Shown: positions 12,689 to 24,600 of the stretch, piece after piece
How positions within the stretch are numbered: the stretch's first letter is position 1
How the letters are laid out: every line of letters starts with the position of its first letter
Assembly: GCA_963377175.1 (NCBI GenBank)
Contig: CAUJNA010002112.1
Location: forward strand, 648,997 to 712,996
Reading direction: 5' to 3'
DNA: 64,000 nucleotides
Source of the DNA: Effrenium voratum
Taxonomy: Eukaryota > Sar > Dinophyceae > Suessiales > Symbiodiniaceae
Notes under the pieces: model-generated
What the model was told of the DNA's origin: nothing
The model's database searches: none
Seen by the model: only the letters and a program-made list of their open reading frames with translations
Made by a program: the position numbers and the translations under genes

Positions 12689-15600
12689 CAAGAAAATAGA
12701 CAACAAACAAATTAAATGAATAGGACAAACACACATCATGAAAGATATAAACAAACAAACAAACAAACAAACAAACAAACAAACAAACAAGCAACCCAGA
12801 AAGAACAAACAAAAGAAACAAACAATCCATTTAAGCGACCTGAGGGCTGATCAGTCGCCGAGCCGCAGCCCTCGCCCTTCTTGCAGTTGCCACTTTCGAA
12901 GTGGGCGCACCTCACGTTTCGTGGCCATTGAACCCGACGGTTTGACGAAGCAGAACCATGTGCCCTACTTAAAGGGGCAGGGTACGTCAGGTAAGTGGTT
13001 AGTAAGTCAGGTTATCACCTGGTTATAAGTCTCCGTTCTGTGGGTTATAACCTGGCTTACTAACCACTTACTAAGTACCCTGCCCCTTCAAGTAGAGTTC
13101 CTTGTCCCCCTTGAAACAAAGGCCTTGGGACCCAATTAGGATGACAATCCCTAGGTAAACAATAGTGGTTATATGAACCCAAACCATTGTTTCAATGGTG
13201 GCAACTAAACTCCCAACTAAACTCCAGGGTGTGGCGGCGTCTACCTGGACCCTGAAAATTTCAACTAAAATATGGGTTGTTGCAACCCAGAAACACACAT
13301 GGTTGGTGAATTCCCCTTTCTAGGGATGGTTTGAGGGTTCAGGTTCCATTCAAATACCCTACGTACCAGTTGGATGGTTCACAGAAATGACTCCCTTCAT
13401 TGTGGGCACTTGGAACAAGGGAAAATCCCAAGACCAGGGGCTTCGTGCTCTAATGTTTTACGCAGGGTCTGCATAAGAAACGCCAACTCAGGCAAACCTG
13501 GCCAGAAGGGCGTCAATTCAAATTAGGGGCCACATCGTTCCAGCCTTTGGGTTTTCCGCTGCCAGGATGTGCCGTCGGTTTTTTGTGGACGTTTGGTGGA
13601 CACTCCACGCCCGACAGCCCGAACAACATCCTCCGCACGCGTTCCTTTTGCCAGTTTTCTCGTGAAGCCTGGGACGGCTTAGGCAAGCCATCAGTCCTCA
13701 TGCCGGGTTGAGCAGCCTTTTCAAGGCTTCCCCTCAAATTTCAGTAGGGAACCAGCTCCAAACTCGTTGGACATGAATCTCATCTAAATGGGTGTGTCCT
13801 TTTTGAGGCGACCCCACCGAAAAAAAGATGGCAGTGTTCCTTTGTCGTTTTTTTTTTCCTCTGAAAGCACCAACCAGGGGTAACGGCTCCAAAAAAGCTA
13901 TGTGATGTCCACCAGAAGTCATCAACAGCCTGCCTCAAACTACCAACTCTAAAACGGGGCTATTGCCCCAACATGACGTGGTTAATTCCCTTTTTTTCTG
14001 GGTAGTTCGAGGGTCCAGGTACGCATGCAAACAACACCAACACCAAAGATCCCGAACTCATGGGGTGCAGTGCGTGGGTGCTCGCCAAGCACTTCCAGCT
14101 TGCAAGTGAATCGCGCGGGTTGCAACATGTCAGCATGTCCCAAGCTACACGGCTCCGCTTTTCGTTTGCAAGTTATCCACCGAGAACCTCCTAAATCGGT
14201 ACAATCACTCACCTCACCTCAGCTCCCCGCACTCACCTCACCTTGCCTGACGTTACCCACCTCACTTAACCGTGACTCACCTTACCTCACTTCAGCCCAG
14301 CTGACCCACCCCACCCAACCTCGCCTCACACCTGTCACCTGTCATTCAAGCGACCCAACGTGGTTGCCCTTTTCGCCTCCATCCCAGTCATTCATCATGC
14401 CCAAAAGGAACTTGAAACAAAATCTGACATTTGCTTAAGCATCCTGGACAAACACGATATGTCCAAGTGGTAGATTCTCATCACCTTTAAGCAAATGCAA
14501 GAAAGGTGATCGCCTCATGTGACAAATGGGCCACACCATGCCACAGCGAAATCTGCGAAGCCCTGCTAAAAGTGAATAACTTTTAGTGGGTTTCTTGGAA
14601 AACCCAGTACTTGGCAAAAAGTTAAAGTCCTAACATCCAGGCAACATGCACAAAAGAGAAGTCCTGCGAAACCCCCCCACCACCAATGCGCCATAGGCGG
14701 AGGGGGTCTGATTCCTAAAACAAAAAAACACCCCCAGAACCTGACTCCTGTGGATGGACGACATCCGAATGATTCGATTCCCTTGCAACTAGCAACAACA
14801 ATATATGTGTCAGCCATGGTTTCATATGCTGCGAAATGGTTTTCGCAACCATCCACAGCTTTGAACTCTTGAACTCTCCAATCCAAGGAGGTACTGCGGA
14901 TGGAATTCCTGCACCACTTCGAGGGAAAGCACTGCTTGTTGGGACATGAGTCATAGGCTTTGAAGGGTGGCGCGAGAAGCGGATTTCGCAACCAACAGCA
15001 CGACTATCCCCACCTAAAATGTCCCCCAAGTGTCCGGCACCCACTGATTTGTTTGGCTGGAATTAGGACCCCAGCAAAACACGATATGTTCTTACCAGGT
15101 TAGTGGAAAACAAAGGGACCCAAAAACAAGGTCGCACGCTCAGCAGGACCCGCGCAAAAACGCGCGTTTACCATTCAAATCTGCTGAAGGAGCATGCCGC
15201 AAGGTGCCAAAAAGTTCGTTTGTATCTAACAGCAGCTTTCATGCATTGACATGCTGGCATCGGGCACTGCTTGTTTTATCTCTTTGCCACAGAGACCACA
15301 TGTTTAATATGTCAGGCACACAAAGACCGTCTATACAAGAATTGGTATGCTCTCGTCCACAGGCGACTGTTGATCAGGCCGCTGGGACCGCGGCTCTTCA
15401 TCTCACTGGGCATGATATTTTTCAAGTGATGCCAGCAGCGATCAATCTGCTGCGTGCCCGCCAGCCATCCAAACCAGGAGGCAACGACACCCGTGCCAGG
15501 CGTAGCAGAATAAGCAGTGCGACTGGCTCCAAGACCGACTCCATGGGTGCCCAACGAAGTGCGAAAGTAAGGACGTGCGTGTGTTGTTGTTGTTGACGTT

Positions 15601-18600
15601 GTTGTTGTTGTTGTTGGATGGGATGTTTGTGTGTGTATTCATGCGGTTTGCTTTTGAAGTGCCCATCACTCCGCTTGCCACATGCCACATGCCCTGCTCC
15701 AGCCAAACTCGTGCCTGCGGGGGCGCAGTTCGCCCGCCTCTTCCCCCCCCCGCCACACGCAGAAGACACCAAAGCCGCGCCTGCCGGGTCTGGCAACATG
15801 GTCATGGTCGCTGTCATCCCCCCCTCCCCCCCCACCCCTCAAAAAAGAAACGCCCACATGGAATGGTCGCTGTCATCCCCCCCCCCCCTCCAAAAAGAAA
15901 CGCCTCCACGGGTCCGGTGGGGCGTGTCACCAAAAACAAGCAAAAACAAAAAAAAGGGGGAGCTAATTCTTTGGAAGAGTTGAAGCGGATTTCGCAACCA
16001 TCCGCAGTACTGCGAAGCGAGGCGCAGCTTGGTCTTGGCCAAGACGGCAACCGGCTGGTACTCTGTGCCCATCGAGGGAACCACCCGGGGGACTCCTGAC
16101 GGCGTCATTGGCGCGCCTGGAACCAAATCAAGGGAAAAGAACATCAAGCACTAAACCACCCGTATAATAGTCATAGTAAAATTCCCAGGACTTTGAAAAA
16201 GCAGGCCTTTGGCTAACTTTGCTTTTCCAACCAAGAGCAAAATCAGAAGGCCCTTGGAAGACCAAGGAATGTTGATCCCATATTAATCAACCCCAGTTTA
16301 TGACACTTTTTGGGGGTGGTCTCCTCCAAAAGTGACGATTCCGCACTATACCCGAAGACCCTCTATGAATGAACTAGGGTTTATTAATATGGGGCTAACA
16401 TTAATAATGATAAATAAATCATAATGTTAAGCAATACCAAGTCTACCCCAAAACGCGAGTATGTCACAAATAGCAGGGTTTCTTTCCTCTTGATCTTTGG
16501 TGGGCTCCCTTGGAAACATGGGTGGGCTCTGGCAAGATACAGTGCCTACCAGTGGATCCCAGTAGGTACCCAGCCATTTTCCTCTTGGTTTTGAAAGGCT
16601 GGCAAGCCCTTTACCTACAAAGCCAGGTAAATGGATCCACTAGAGTGAGAACCTGGACCCTCAAAATTCCCTCACAAATTGGTTACTGCCCCCAATGGGT
16701 GAATTCCCTTTTCTTTGGATAGTCTGAGGGCTCAAAAAGACTCGACAGCCAAAGGCCTGCCTTTTTCAGGGTCCTGGAAGATCAAGGCAGGACAATGGAT
16801 CCACTGGAGTGAGAAGACTCGACTCGCATCCCGGTCCATTCCCCCCCTTTTGGGAGAGTGAGAACCTGGACCCTCCAAAATGGGTCGCTGCAAAAAAAAC
16901 AAGAACACAAATCCGCCGACAACAGACGGCGTGTTGGACACAAAAAATGCTCCTTACCTCTTTACCTGTTACCCCTCCCCTAACCCCTCCCCAGGGGCAC
17001 CATTTCAGACTATCGCCGGGGGGGGGGGGGGAGAGATCTTAGGGAGGAAAGGCAGAAGATCTGGGGCAAAAAGGCCTTAGGGGGGAAAGGGGAGAAATGA
17101 TCTCAACAGGGAAAGGGGTGGAAAAGATCTTAGGGAGGAAAGGGAGAAGATCTGGGGAAAAAAGGCCAACAGGGAAAGGGGGGAAAAGATCTTAGGAAGG
17201 AAAAGCGAGAAGCTCTCAGGGGGGGAAAGGCCTTGGGAGGGAAAGGGGGGAAAGGATCTCAACAGGGAAAGGGTGGGAAAGATCTTAGGGAGGAAAGGGG
17301 GGGGGGGAAGATCTTAGGGAGGAAAGGGAGAAGATCTGGGAGAAAAGGACTTAGGGGGGAAAGCCCAACAGGGAAAGGGGGGAAAAGATTTAGGAAGGAA
17401 AAGGGAGAAGCTCTCAGGGGGGGGAAAGGCCTTAGGGGGGAAAGGGGGAAAAGGATCTCAGCAGGGAAAGGGGGGGAAAGATCTTAGGGAGGAAAGGGAG
17501 AAGATCTGGGGACAAAGGCCTTAGGGGGGAAAGGGGAGAAATGATCTCAACAGGGAAAGGGGTGGAAAAGATCTTAGGGCGGAAAGGGAGAAGATCTGGG
17601 AGAAAAAAGGCCAACAGGGAAAGGGGGGAAAGATCTAAGGAAGGAAAAGGGAGAAGCTCTCAGGGGGGGGAAAGGCCTGAGGGGGGAAAGGGTGGGAAGG
17701 ATCTCAACAGGGAAAGGGGGGAAACAATCTTAGGAAGGAAAGGGAGAAGATCTGGAAAGGCCTTAAAGGGAAGGGGGGAAAGGATCTCAACAGGGAAAGG
17801 GGGCAAAGGATCTTAAGGAGGAATAGGAAGAAGATCTCAGCGGGGGGAAAGGCCGTAGGGGGGAAAGAGGGGAAAGGATCTCAACAGGGAAAGGGGGGGA
17901 AAGATCTCAGTGAGGAAAGGGAGAAGGTCCCAGGCAGGGAAAAGGCCTTAGGGGGGAAAGGGGGAAAGGATCTCAACAGGGAAAGGGGGCAAAGGATCTT
18001 AGGGAGGAAAAGGGAGAAGATCTGAAAAGGCCTTAGGGGGAAAAGGGGGAAAGGAGCTCAACAGGGAAAGGTGGGAGAAGATCCTTGGGAGGAAAAGGGA
18101 GAAGATCTCGGGGGAACAGATCTTGGGGAGGACAAGGGAGAAGATCTCAGGGGGGGGAAGGCCTTAGGGGGGAAAGGGGGGAAAGGATCTCAAAAGGGAA
18201 AGGGGGCAAAGGATCTTAGGGAGGAAAAGGGAGAAGATCTTGGGGGGGAAAACGCCTTAGGGGGGAAAGGGCGGGAAAGGATCTCAACAAGGAAAGGGGG
18301 GAAAAGATCTTAGGAAGGAAAAGGGGGAAGATCGCGGGGGGAAAAAAGGCCTTAGGGGGGAAAGGAGGGAAAGGATCTCAACAGGGAGAGGGGGGAAAAC
18401 ATCGTAGGGAGGAAAAGGGAAAAACTCAGAGGGAGAAAGGGCCTTAGGGGGGAAAGGGGGAATGGATCTCAACAGGGAAAAATGGCAAAAGATCTTAGGG
18501 AGGAAAAGGGAGAAGATCTCAGGGGGGGAAAGGCCTTAGGGGGGAAAGGGGGAAAAGGATCTGAGCAGGGAAAGGGGGGGAAAGATCTTAGGGAGGAAAG

Positions 18601-21600
18601 GGAGAAGATCTGGGGACAAAGGCCTTAGGGGGGAAAGGGGAGAAATGATCTCAACAGGGAAAGGGGTGGAAAAGATCTTAGGGAGGAAAGGGAGAAGATC
18701 TGGGGAAAAAAAGAGGGGGGAAAGATCTAAGGAAGGAGAAGCTCTCAGGGGGGGAAAGGCCTCAGGGGGAAAGGGTGGGAAGGATCTCAACAGGGAAAGG
18801 GGAAAAACAATCTTAGGAAGGAAAGGGGGGGGGAAGATCTTAGGGAGGAAAGGGAGAAGATCTGGGAGAAAAGGACTTAGGGGGGGAAGCCCAACAGGGA
18901 AAGGGGGGAAAAGATCTTAGGAAGGAACAGGGAGAAGCTCTCAGGGGGGGGAAAGGCCTTGGGAGGGAAAGGGGGGAAAGGATCTCAACAGGGAAAGGGT
19001 GGGAAAGATCTTAAGGAGGAAAGGGGGGGGAAGATCTTAGGGAGGAAAGGGAGACGATCTGGGAGAAAAGGACTTAGGGGGGAAAGCCTAACAGGGAAAG
19101 GGGGGACAAGATCTTCGGAAGGAAAAGGGAGAAGCTCTCAGGGGGGGGAAAAGCCTTACAGGGAAAGGGGGAAAGGGATCTCAGCAGGGAAAGGGGCGGG
19201 GGGGAAAGATCTTAGGGAGGAAAGGGAGAAGATCTGGGGACAAAGGCCTTAGAGGGGAAAGGGGAGAAATGATCTCAACAGGGAAGGGGTGGAAAAGATC
19301 TTAGGGAGGAAAGGGAGAAGATCTGGGGGAAAAAAGGCCAACAGGGAAAGGGGGGAAAGATCTAAGGAAGGAAAAGGGAGAAGCTCTCAGGGGGGAAAGG
19401 CCTTAGGCGGGAAAGGGTGGGAAGGATCTCAACAGGGAAAGGGGGGAAACAATCTTAGGAAGGAAAAGGGAAAAGATCTGGAAAGGCCTTAAAGGGAAGA
19501 AGGGAAAGGATCTCAACGGGGAAAGGAGGCAAAGGATCTTAAGGAGGAGTAGGGAGAAGATCTCAGCGGGGGCAAAGGCCTTAGGAAGGAAAGGAGGGAA
19601 AGGATCTCAACAGGGAAAGGGGGGGAAAGATCTCAGTGAGGAAAGGGAGAAGATCCCAGGCAGGGAAAAGGCCTTAGGGGGGAAAGGGGGAAAGGATCTC
19701 AACAGGGAAAGGGGGCAAAGGATCTTCGGGAGGAAAAGGGAGAAGATCTGAAAAGGCCTTAGGGGGAAAAGGGGGAAAGGAGCTCAACAGGGAAAGGTGG
19801 GAGAGGATCCTAGGGAGGAAAAGGGAGAAGATCTTGGGGGGAAAGGGGGAAAGGATCTCAACCAAGGGAAAAGATCTTGGGGAGGGAGAAGATCTCAGGG
19901 GGGGAAAGGCCTTAGGGGGGAAAGAGGGGAAAGGACCTCAACAGGGAAAGGGGGCAAAGGATCTTAGGGAGGAAAAGGGAGAAGATCTTGGGGGGGAAAA
20001 CGCCTTAGGGGGGAAAGGGCGGGAAAGGATCTCAACAAGGAAAGGGGGGAAAAGATCTTAGGAAGGAAAAGGGGGAAGATCGCGGGGGGAAAAAAGGCCT
20101 TAGGGGGGAAAGGAGGGAAAGGATCTCAACAGGGAGAGGGGGGAAAACATCGTAGGGAGGAAAAGGGAAAAACTCAGAGGGAGAAAGGGCCTTAGGGGGG
20201 AAAGGGGGAATGGATCTCAACAGGGAAAGGTGGCAAAAGATCTTAGGGAGGAAAAGGGAGAAGATCTCAGGGGGGGAAAGGCCTTAGGGGGGAAAGGGGG
20301 GAAAGGATCTGAGCAGGGAAAGGGGGGGAAAGATCTTAGGGAGGAGAAGATCTGGGGGCAAAGGCCGTAGGGGGGAAAGGGGAGAAATGATCTCAACAGG
20401 GAAAGGGGGCAAAGGATCTTAGGGAGGAAAAGGGAGAAGATCTGAAAAGGCCTTAGGGGGAAAAGGGGGAAAGGAGCTCAACAGGGAAAGGTGGGAGAAG
20501 ATCCTAGGGAGGAAAAGGGAGAAGATCTCGGGGGGAAAGGGGGAAAGGATCTCAACCAAGGGAAAAGATCTTGGGGAGGACAAGGGAGAAGATCTCAGGG
20601 GGGGAAAGGCCTTAGGGGGGAAAAGGGGAAAGGATCTCAACAGGGAAAGGGGGCAAAGGATCTTAGGGAGGAAAAGGGAGAAGATCTTGGGGGGGAAAAC
20701 GCCTTAGGGGGGAAAGGGCGGGAAAGGATCTCAACAAGGAAAGGGGGGAAAAGATCTTAGGAAGGAAAAGGGGGAAGATCGCGGGGGAAAAAAGGCCTTA
20801 GGGAAAAAGGAGGGAAAGGATCTCAACAGGGAGAGGGGGGAAAACATCGTAGGGAGGAAAAGGGAAAAACTCAGAGGGAGAAAGGGCCTTAGGGGGGAAA
20901 GGGGGAATGGACCTCAACAGGGAAAAATGGCAAAAGATCTTAGGGAGGAAAAGGGAGAAGATCTCAGGGGGGGAAAGGCCTTAGGGGGGAAAGGGGGGAA
21001 AGGATCTGAGCAGGGAAAGGGGGGGAAAGATCTTAGGGAGGAAAGGGAGAAGATCTGGGGGCAAAGGCCTTAGGGGGGAAAGGGGAGAAATGATCTCAAC
21101 AGGGAAAGGGGTGGAAAAGATCTTAGGGAGGAAAGGGAGAAGATCTGGGGGAAAAAAGGCCAACAGGGACAGGGGGGAAAGATCTAAGGAAGGAGAAGCT
21201 CTCAGGGGGGAAAGGCCTCAGGGGGAAAGGGTGGGAAGGATCTCAACAGGGAAAGGGGGAAACAATCTTAGGAAGGAAAGGGGGGGGAAGATCTTAGGGA
21301 GGAAAGGGAGAAGATCTGGGAGAAAAGGACTTAGGGGGGAAAGCCCAACAGGGAAAGGGGGGAAAAGATCTTAGGAAGGAAAAGGGAGAAGCTCTCAGGG
21401 GGGGGAAAGGCCTTGGGAGGGAAAGGGGGGAAAGGATCTCAACAGGGAAAGGGTGGGAAAGATCTTAAGGAGGAAAGGGGGGGGAAGATCTTAGGGAGGA
21501 AAGGGAGACGATCTGGGAGAAAAGGACTTAGGGGGGAAAGCCTAACAGGGAAAGGGGGGAAAAGATCTTCGGAAGGAAAAGGGACAGCAGGGGGAAAGGG

Positions 21601-24600
21601 GGGGGGGAAAGATCTTAGGGAGGAAAGGGAGAAGATCTGGGGACAAAGGCCTTAGAGGGGAAAGGGGAGAAATGATCTCAACAGGGAAGGGGTGGAAAAG
21701 ATCTTAGGGAGGAAAGGGAGAAGATCTGGGGGAAAAAAGGCCAACAGGGAAAGGGGGGAAAGATCTAAGGAAGGAAAAGGGAGAAGCTCTCAGGGGGGAA
21801 AGGCCTTAGGCGGGAAAGGGTGGGAAGGATCTCAACAGGGACAGGGGGGAAACAATCTTAGGAAGGAAAAGGGAAAAGATCTGGAAAGGCCTTAAAGGGA
21901 AGAAGGGAAAGGATCTCAACGGGGAAAGGAGGCAAAGGATCTTAAGGAGGAGTAGGGAGAAGATCTCAGCGGGGGGAAAGGCCTTAGGAAGGAAAGGAGG
22001 GAAAGGATCTCAACAGGGAAAGGGGGGGAAAGATCTCAGTGAGGAAAGGGAGAAGATCCCAGGCAGGGAAAAGGCCTTAGGGGGGAAAGGGGGAAAGGAT
22101 CTCAACAGGGAAAGGGGGCAAAGGATCTTCGGGAGGAAAAGGGAGAAGATCTGAAAAGGCCTTAGGGGGAAAAGGGGGAAAGGAGCTCAACAGGGAAAGG
22201 TGGGAGAGGATCCTAGGGAGGAAAAGGGAGAAGATCTTGGGGGGAAAGGGGGAAAGGATCTCAACCAAGGGAAAAGATCTTGGGGAGGACAAGGAAGAGA
22301 AAGGCCTTAGGGGGGAAAGAGGGGAAAGGACCTCAACAGGGAAAGGGGGCAAAGGATCTTAGAAAGGAAAAGGGAGAAGATCTTGGGGGGGAAAACGCCT
22401 TAGGGGGGAAAGGGCGGGAAAGGATCTCAACAAGGAAAGGGGGGAAAAGATCTTAGGAAGGAAAAGGGGGAAGATCGCGGGGGGAAAAAAGGCCTTAGGG
22501 GGGAAAGGAGGGAAAGGATCTCAACAGGGAGAGGGGGGAAAACATCGTAGGGAGGAAAAGGGAAAAACTCAGAGGGAGAAAGGGCCTTAGGGGGGAAAGG
22601 GGGAATGGATCTCAACAGGGAAAGGTGGCAAAAGATCTTAGGGAGGAAAAGAGAAGATCTCAGGGGGGGAAAGGCCTTAGGGGGGAAAGGGGGGAAAGGA
22701 TCTGAGCAGGGAAAGGGGGGGAAAGATCTTAGGGAGGAAAGGGAGAAGATCTGGGGGCAAAGGCCGTAGGGGGGAAAGGGGAGAAATGATCTCAACAGGG
22801 AAAGGGGTGGAAAAGATCTTAGGGAGGAAAGGGAGAAGATCTGGGGGAAAAAAGGCCAACAGGGAAAGGGGGGAAAGATCTAAGGAAGGAAAAGGGAGAA
22901 GCTCTCAGGGGGGGGAAAGGCCTGAGGGGGGAAAGGGTGGGAAGGATCTCAACAGGGAAAGGGGGGAAACAATCTTAGGAAGGAAAAGGGAGAAGATCTG
23001 GAAAGGCCTTAAAGGGAAGGGGGGAAAGGATCTCAACAGGGAAAGGGGGCAAAGGATCTTAAGGAGGAATAGGGAGAAGATCTCAGCGGGGGGAAAGGCC
23101 GTAGGGGGGAAAGGGGGGAAAGGATCTCAACAGGGAAAGGGGGGGAAAGATCTCAGGGAGGAAAGGAAAAAGATCCCAGGGAGGAAAAGGCCGTAGGGGG
23201 GAAAGTGGGGGAAAGGGAGGAAAAGGGAGAAGATCTCAGGGGGGAAAAGGCCTTAGGGGGGAAAGGGGGGAAAGGATCTCAACAGGGAGAGGGGTGAAAA
23301 CATCTTAGGGAGGAAAAGGGAAAAAAACAGAGGGAGAAAAGGCCTTAGGGCGGAAAGGGGGAATGGATCTCAACAAAGAAAGGGGGGCAAAAATCTCAGA
23401 GGGGAAGGGGGCAAGGGGACAATTCCAAAGGGACGCAAATAAGAAAGCAGGCCTGTAATGTCGGCGGCCTGAGCCGGAGGCGTTAAAATATGGTTGGTGA
23501 AAAGATCGTTTCTATGGGTATAGTTTGAGGGCTCAGGACTCGAACTTCGCCTCTCCCGGTCCTTTCCCCCCCTTTCGCATCGGCGCGAAGGCCGCAGGCA
23601 GCTTCTGCGACTTCACCGGCGTCGGCGTTGGAGGCACCGGCGCCGAGCCGCGGAGCTCCAACGCGCTGTGGGCGAAGTTGCAGTAGGTGCCTGGCGCGTG
23701 CTTCTCGTCTTCTTCTTCCCACAAAGGGCTGCTCAAAAGAATGTACGAAAAAACGGAACCTTGGTAAATGGAACCAACGACTTAAAACCTGAGAATCAAC
23801 GAAAAAACGGAACCTGAATGGCCCAAAACGGGGCGGGGCGGTTGGGTTCCATGGCTGTGGCTCAAAAAAAAGGAGCCCAAAATGGAAGCTTGGTAAATGG
23901 AACCAACTAAAACCTGAGGTTTGCCGCAGCTCTTGAATTTTCAGCCAGACCCACATGGGAAGCTGGAGGCAATGGAATTTTAAAGGGAACCCCCCCGCAT
24001 TCCGTGGTGGGGATTGGGATATGCTACCCCTTGTGCTGAGGCCAACGCTCAGGCGCGAATTGTGCTGGCTTTTTGTTTTCACCGCTTAAGTTGACTGAGC
24101 GGTCATGAGGACCATGGGGATTGGGGCGCTCAAAAAGCCAACTGAGTCACAATCAAAACCCGGTACAAAAATGGTCGACCCAGAACCAGGCTTCAAGAAC
24201 TAAGAAGGCGGAGATCCGCAGCGATTTCTGGCTGGGATCGTCCCTTGCTAACCTTCACTTACCTCCTAAAACACCCTGGAATGATGATTCCCGGATACCA
24301 ACAAACAATGGTTTCGCATGGTTTCCAAGTGGTGCGAAATGGATTTCGCCTGGTTTTGATTGTGACTCAACTGTCCTTCTTTTCTGAACTCTTGTGGCTC
24401 ACTGATCCGATCCCGCCAACTCCTGATAGCTCATAAAAGGCTCCCTATTTACTTGGCTGGAATTAGGACCCCAGCAAAAAAATATATTTTTTTGCCTGGT
24501 TAGTGGAAAACAAAGGAAACCCCGAAAAAGCAAAAAAGCAAAAAGGGGAGCTACTTCTGGTGAAGTTTATAGGCAAACAGTTGGCACCCAGCTCCTTGAC

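Larger units (their letters stand above)
16117..23576 (-). other. Intron 6 of the CCCH gene (7.5 kb, satellite-bearing)
   Basis: Everything between exons 6 and 7. From 23.57 to about 23.42 kb and from 17.01 to 16.12 kb there is ordinary repeat-rich intron (family G at 16268, family B at 16653). The middle 6.4 kb is the purine-rich satellite. No exon-like GC3-rich reading frame was seen inside. Confidence 0.7.

Noticed and set aside
12435..12830. Minus-strand frames with repeated Cys-Leu-Phe-Val or Ala-Cys-Leu-Leu
   Set aside because: Translation of AAAC, AAGC and AGGC microsatellites.
14050..14180. Cys/His-rich minus-strand stretch (CKRKAEPCSLGHADM) as an extra zinc finger
   Set aside because: It falls between CCCH exons 7 and 8, which already join perfectly in phase. 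The Cys/His spacing does not fit CCCH, and the frame lacks splice borders.
17077..23196. Dozens of Gly/Lys/Arg-rich plus-strand and Pro/Phe/Ser-rich minus-strand frames
   Set aside because: They come from the purine-rich satellite, where stop codons are rare by composition. All are short, overlapping and repeated.
23850..23870. Possible relic of the dinoflagellate spliced leader (tggctcaa)
   Set aside because: The motif is the terminal repeat of family O, which recurs with an inverted partner at about 100 bases. The rest of the leader (ccgtagccattt) is absent.
23483..24082. 199-residue minus-strand frame across CCCH exon 6
   Set aside because: It reads the exon in another frame (Ala/Arg-rich) and includes a family O element. 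The CCCH frame has the motif and splice phase.
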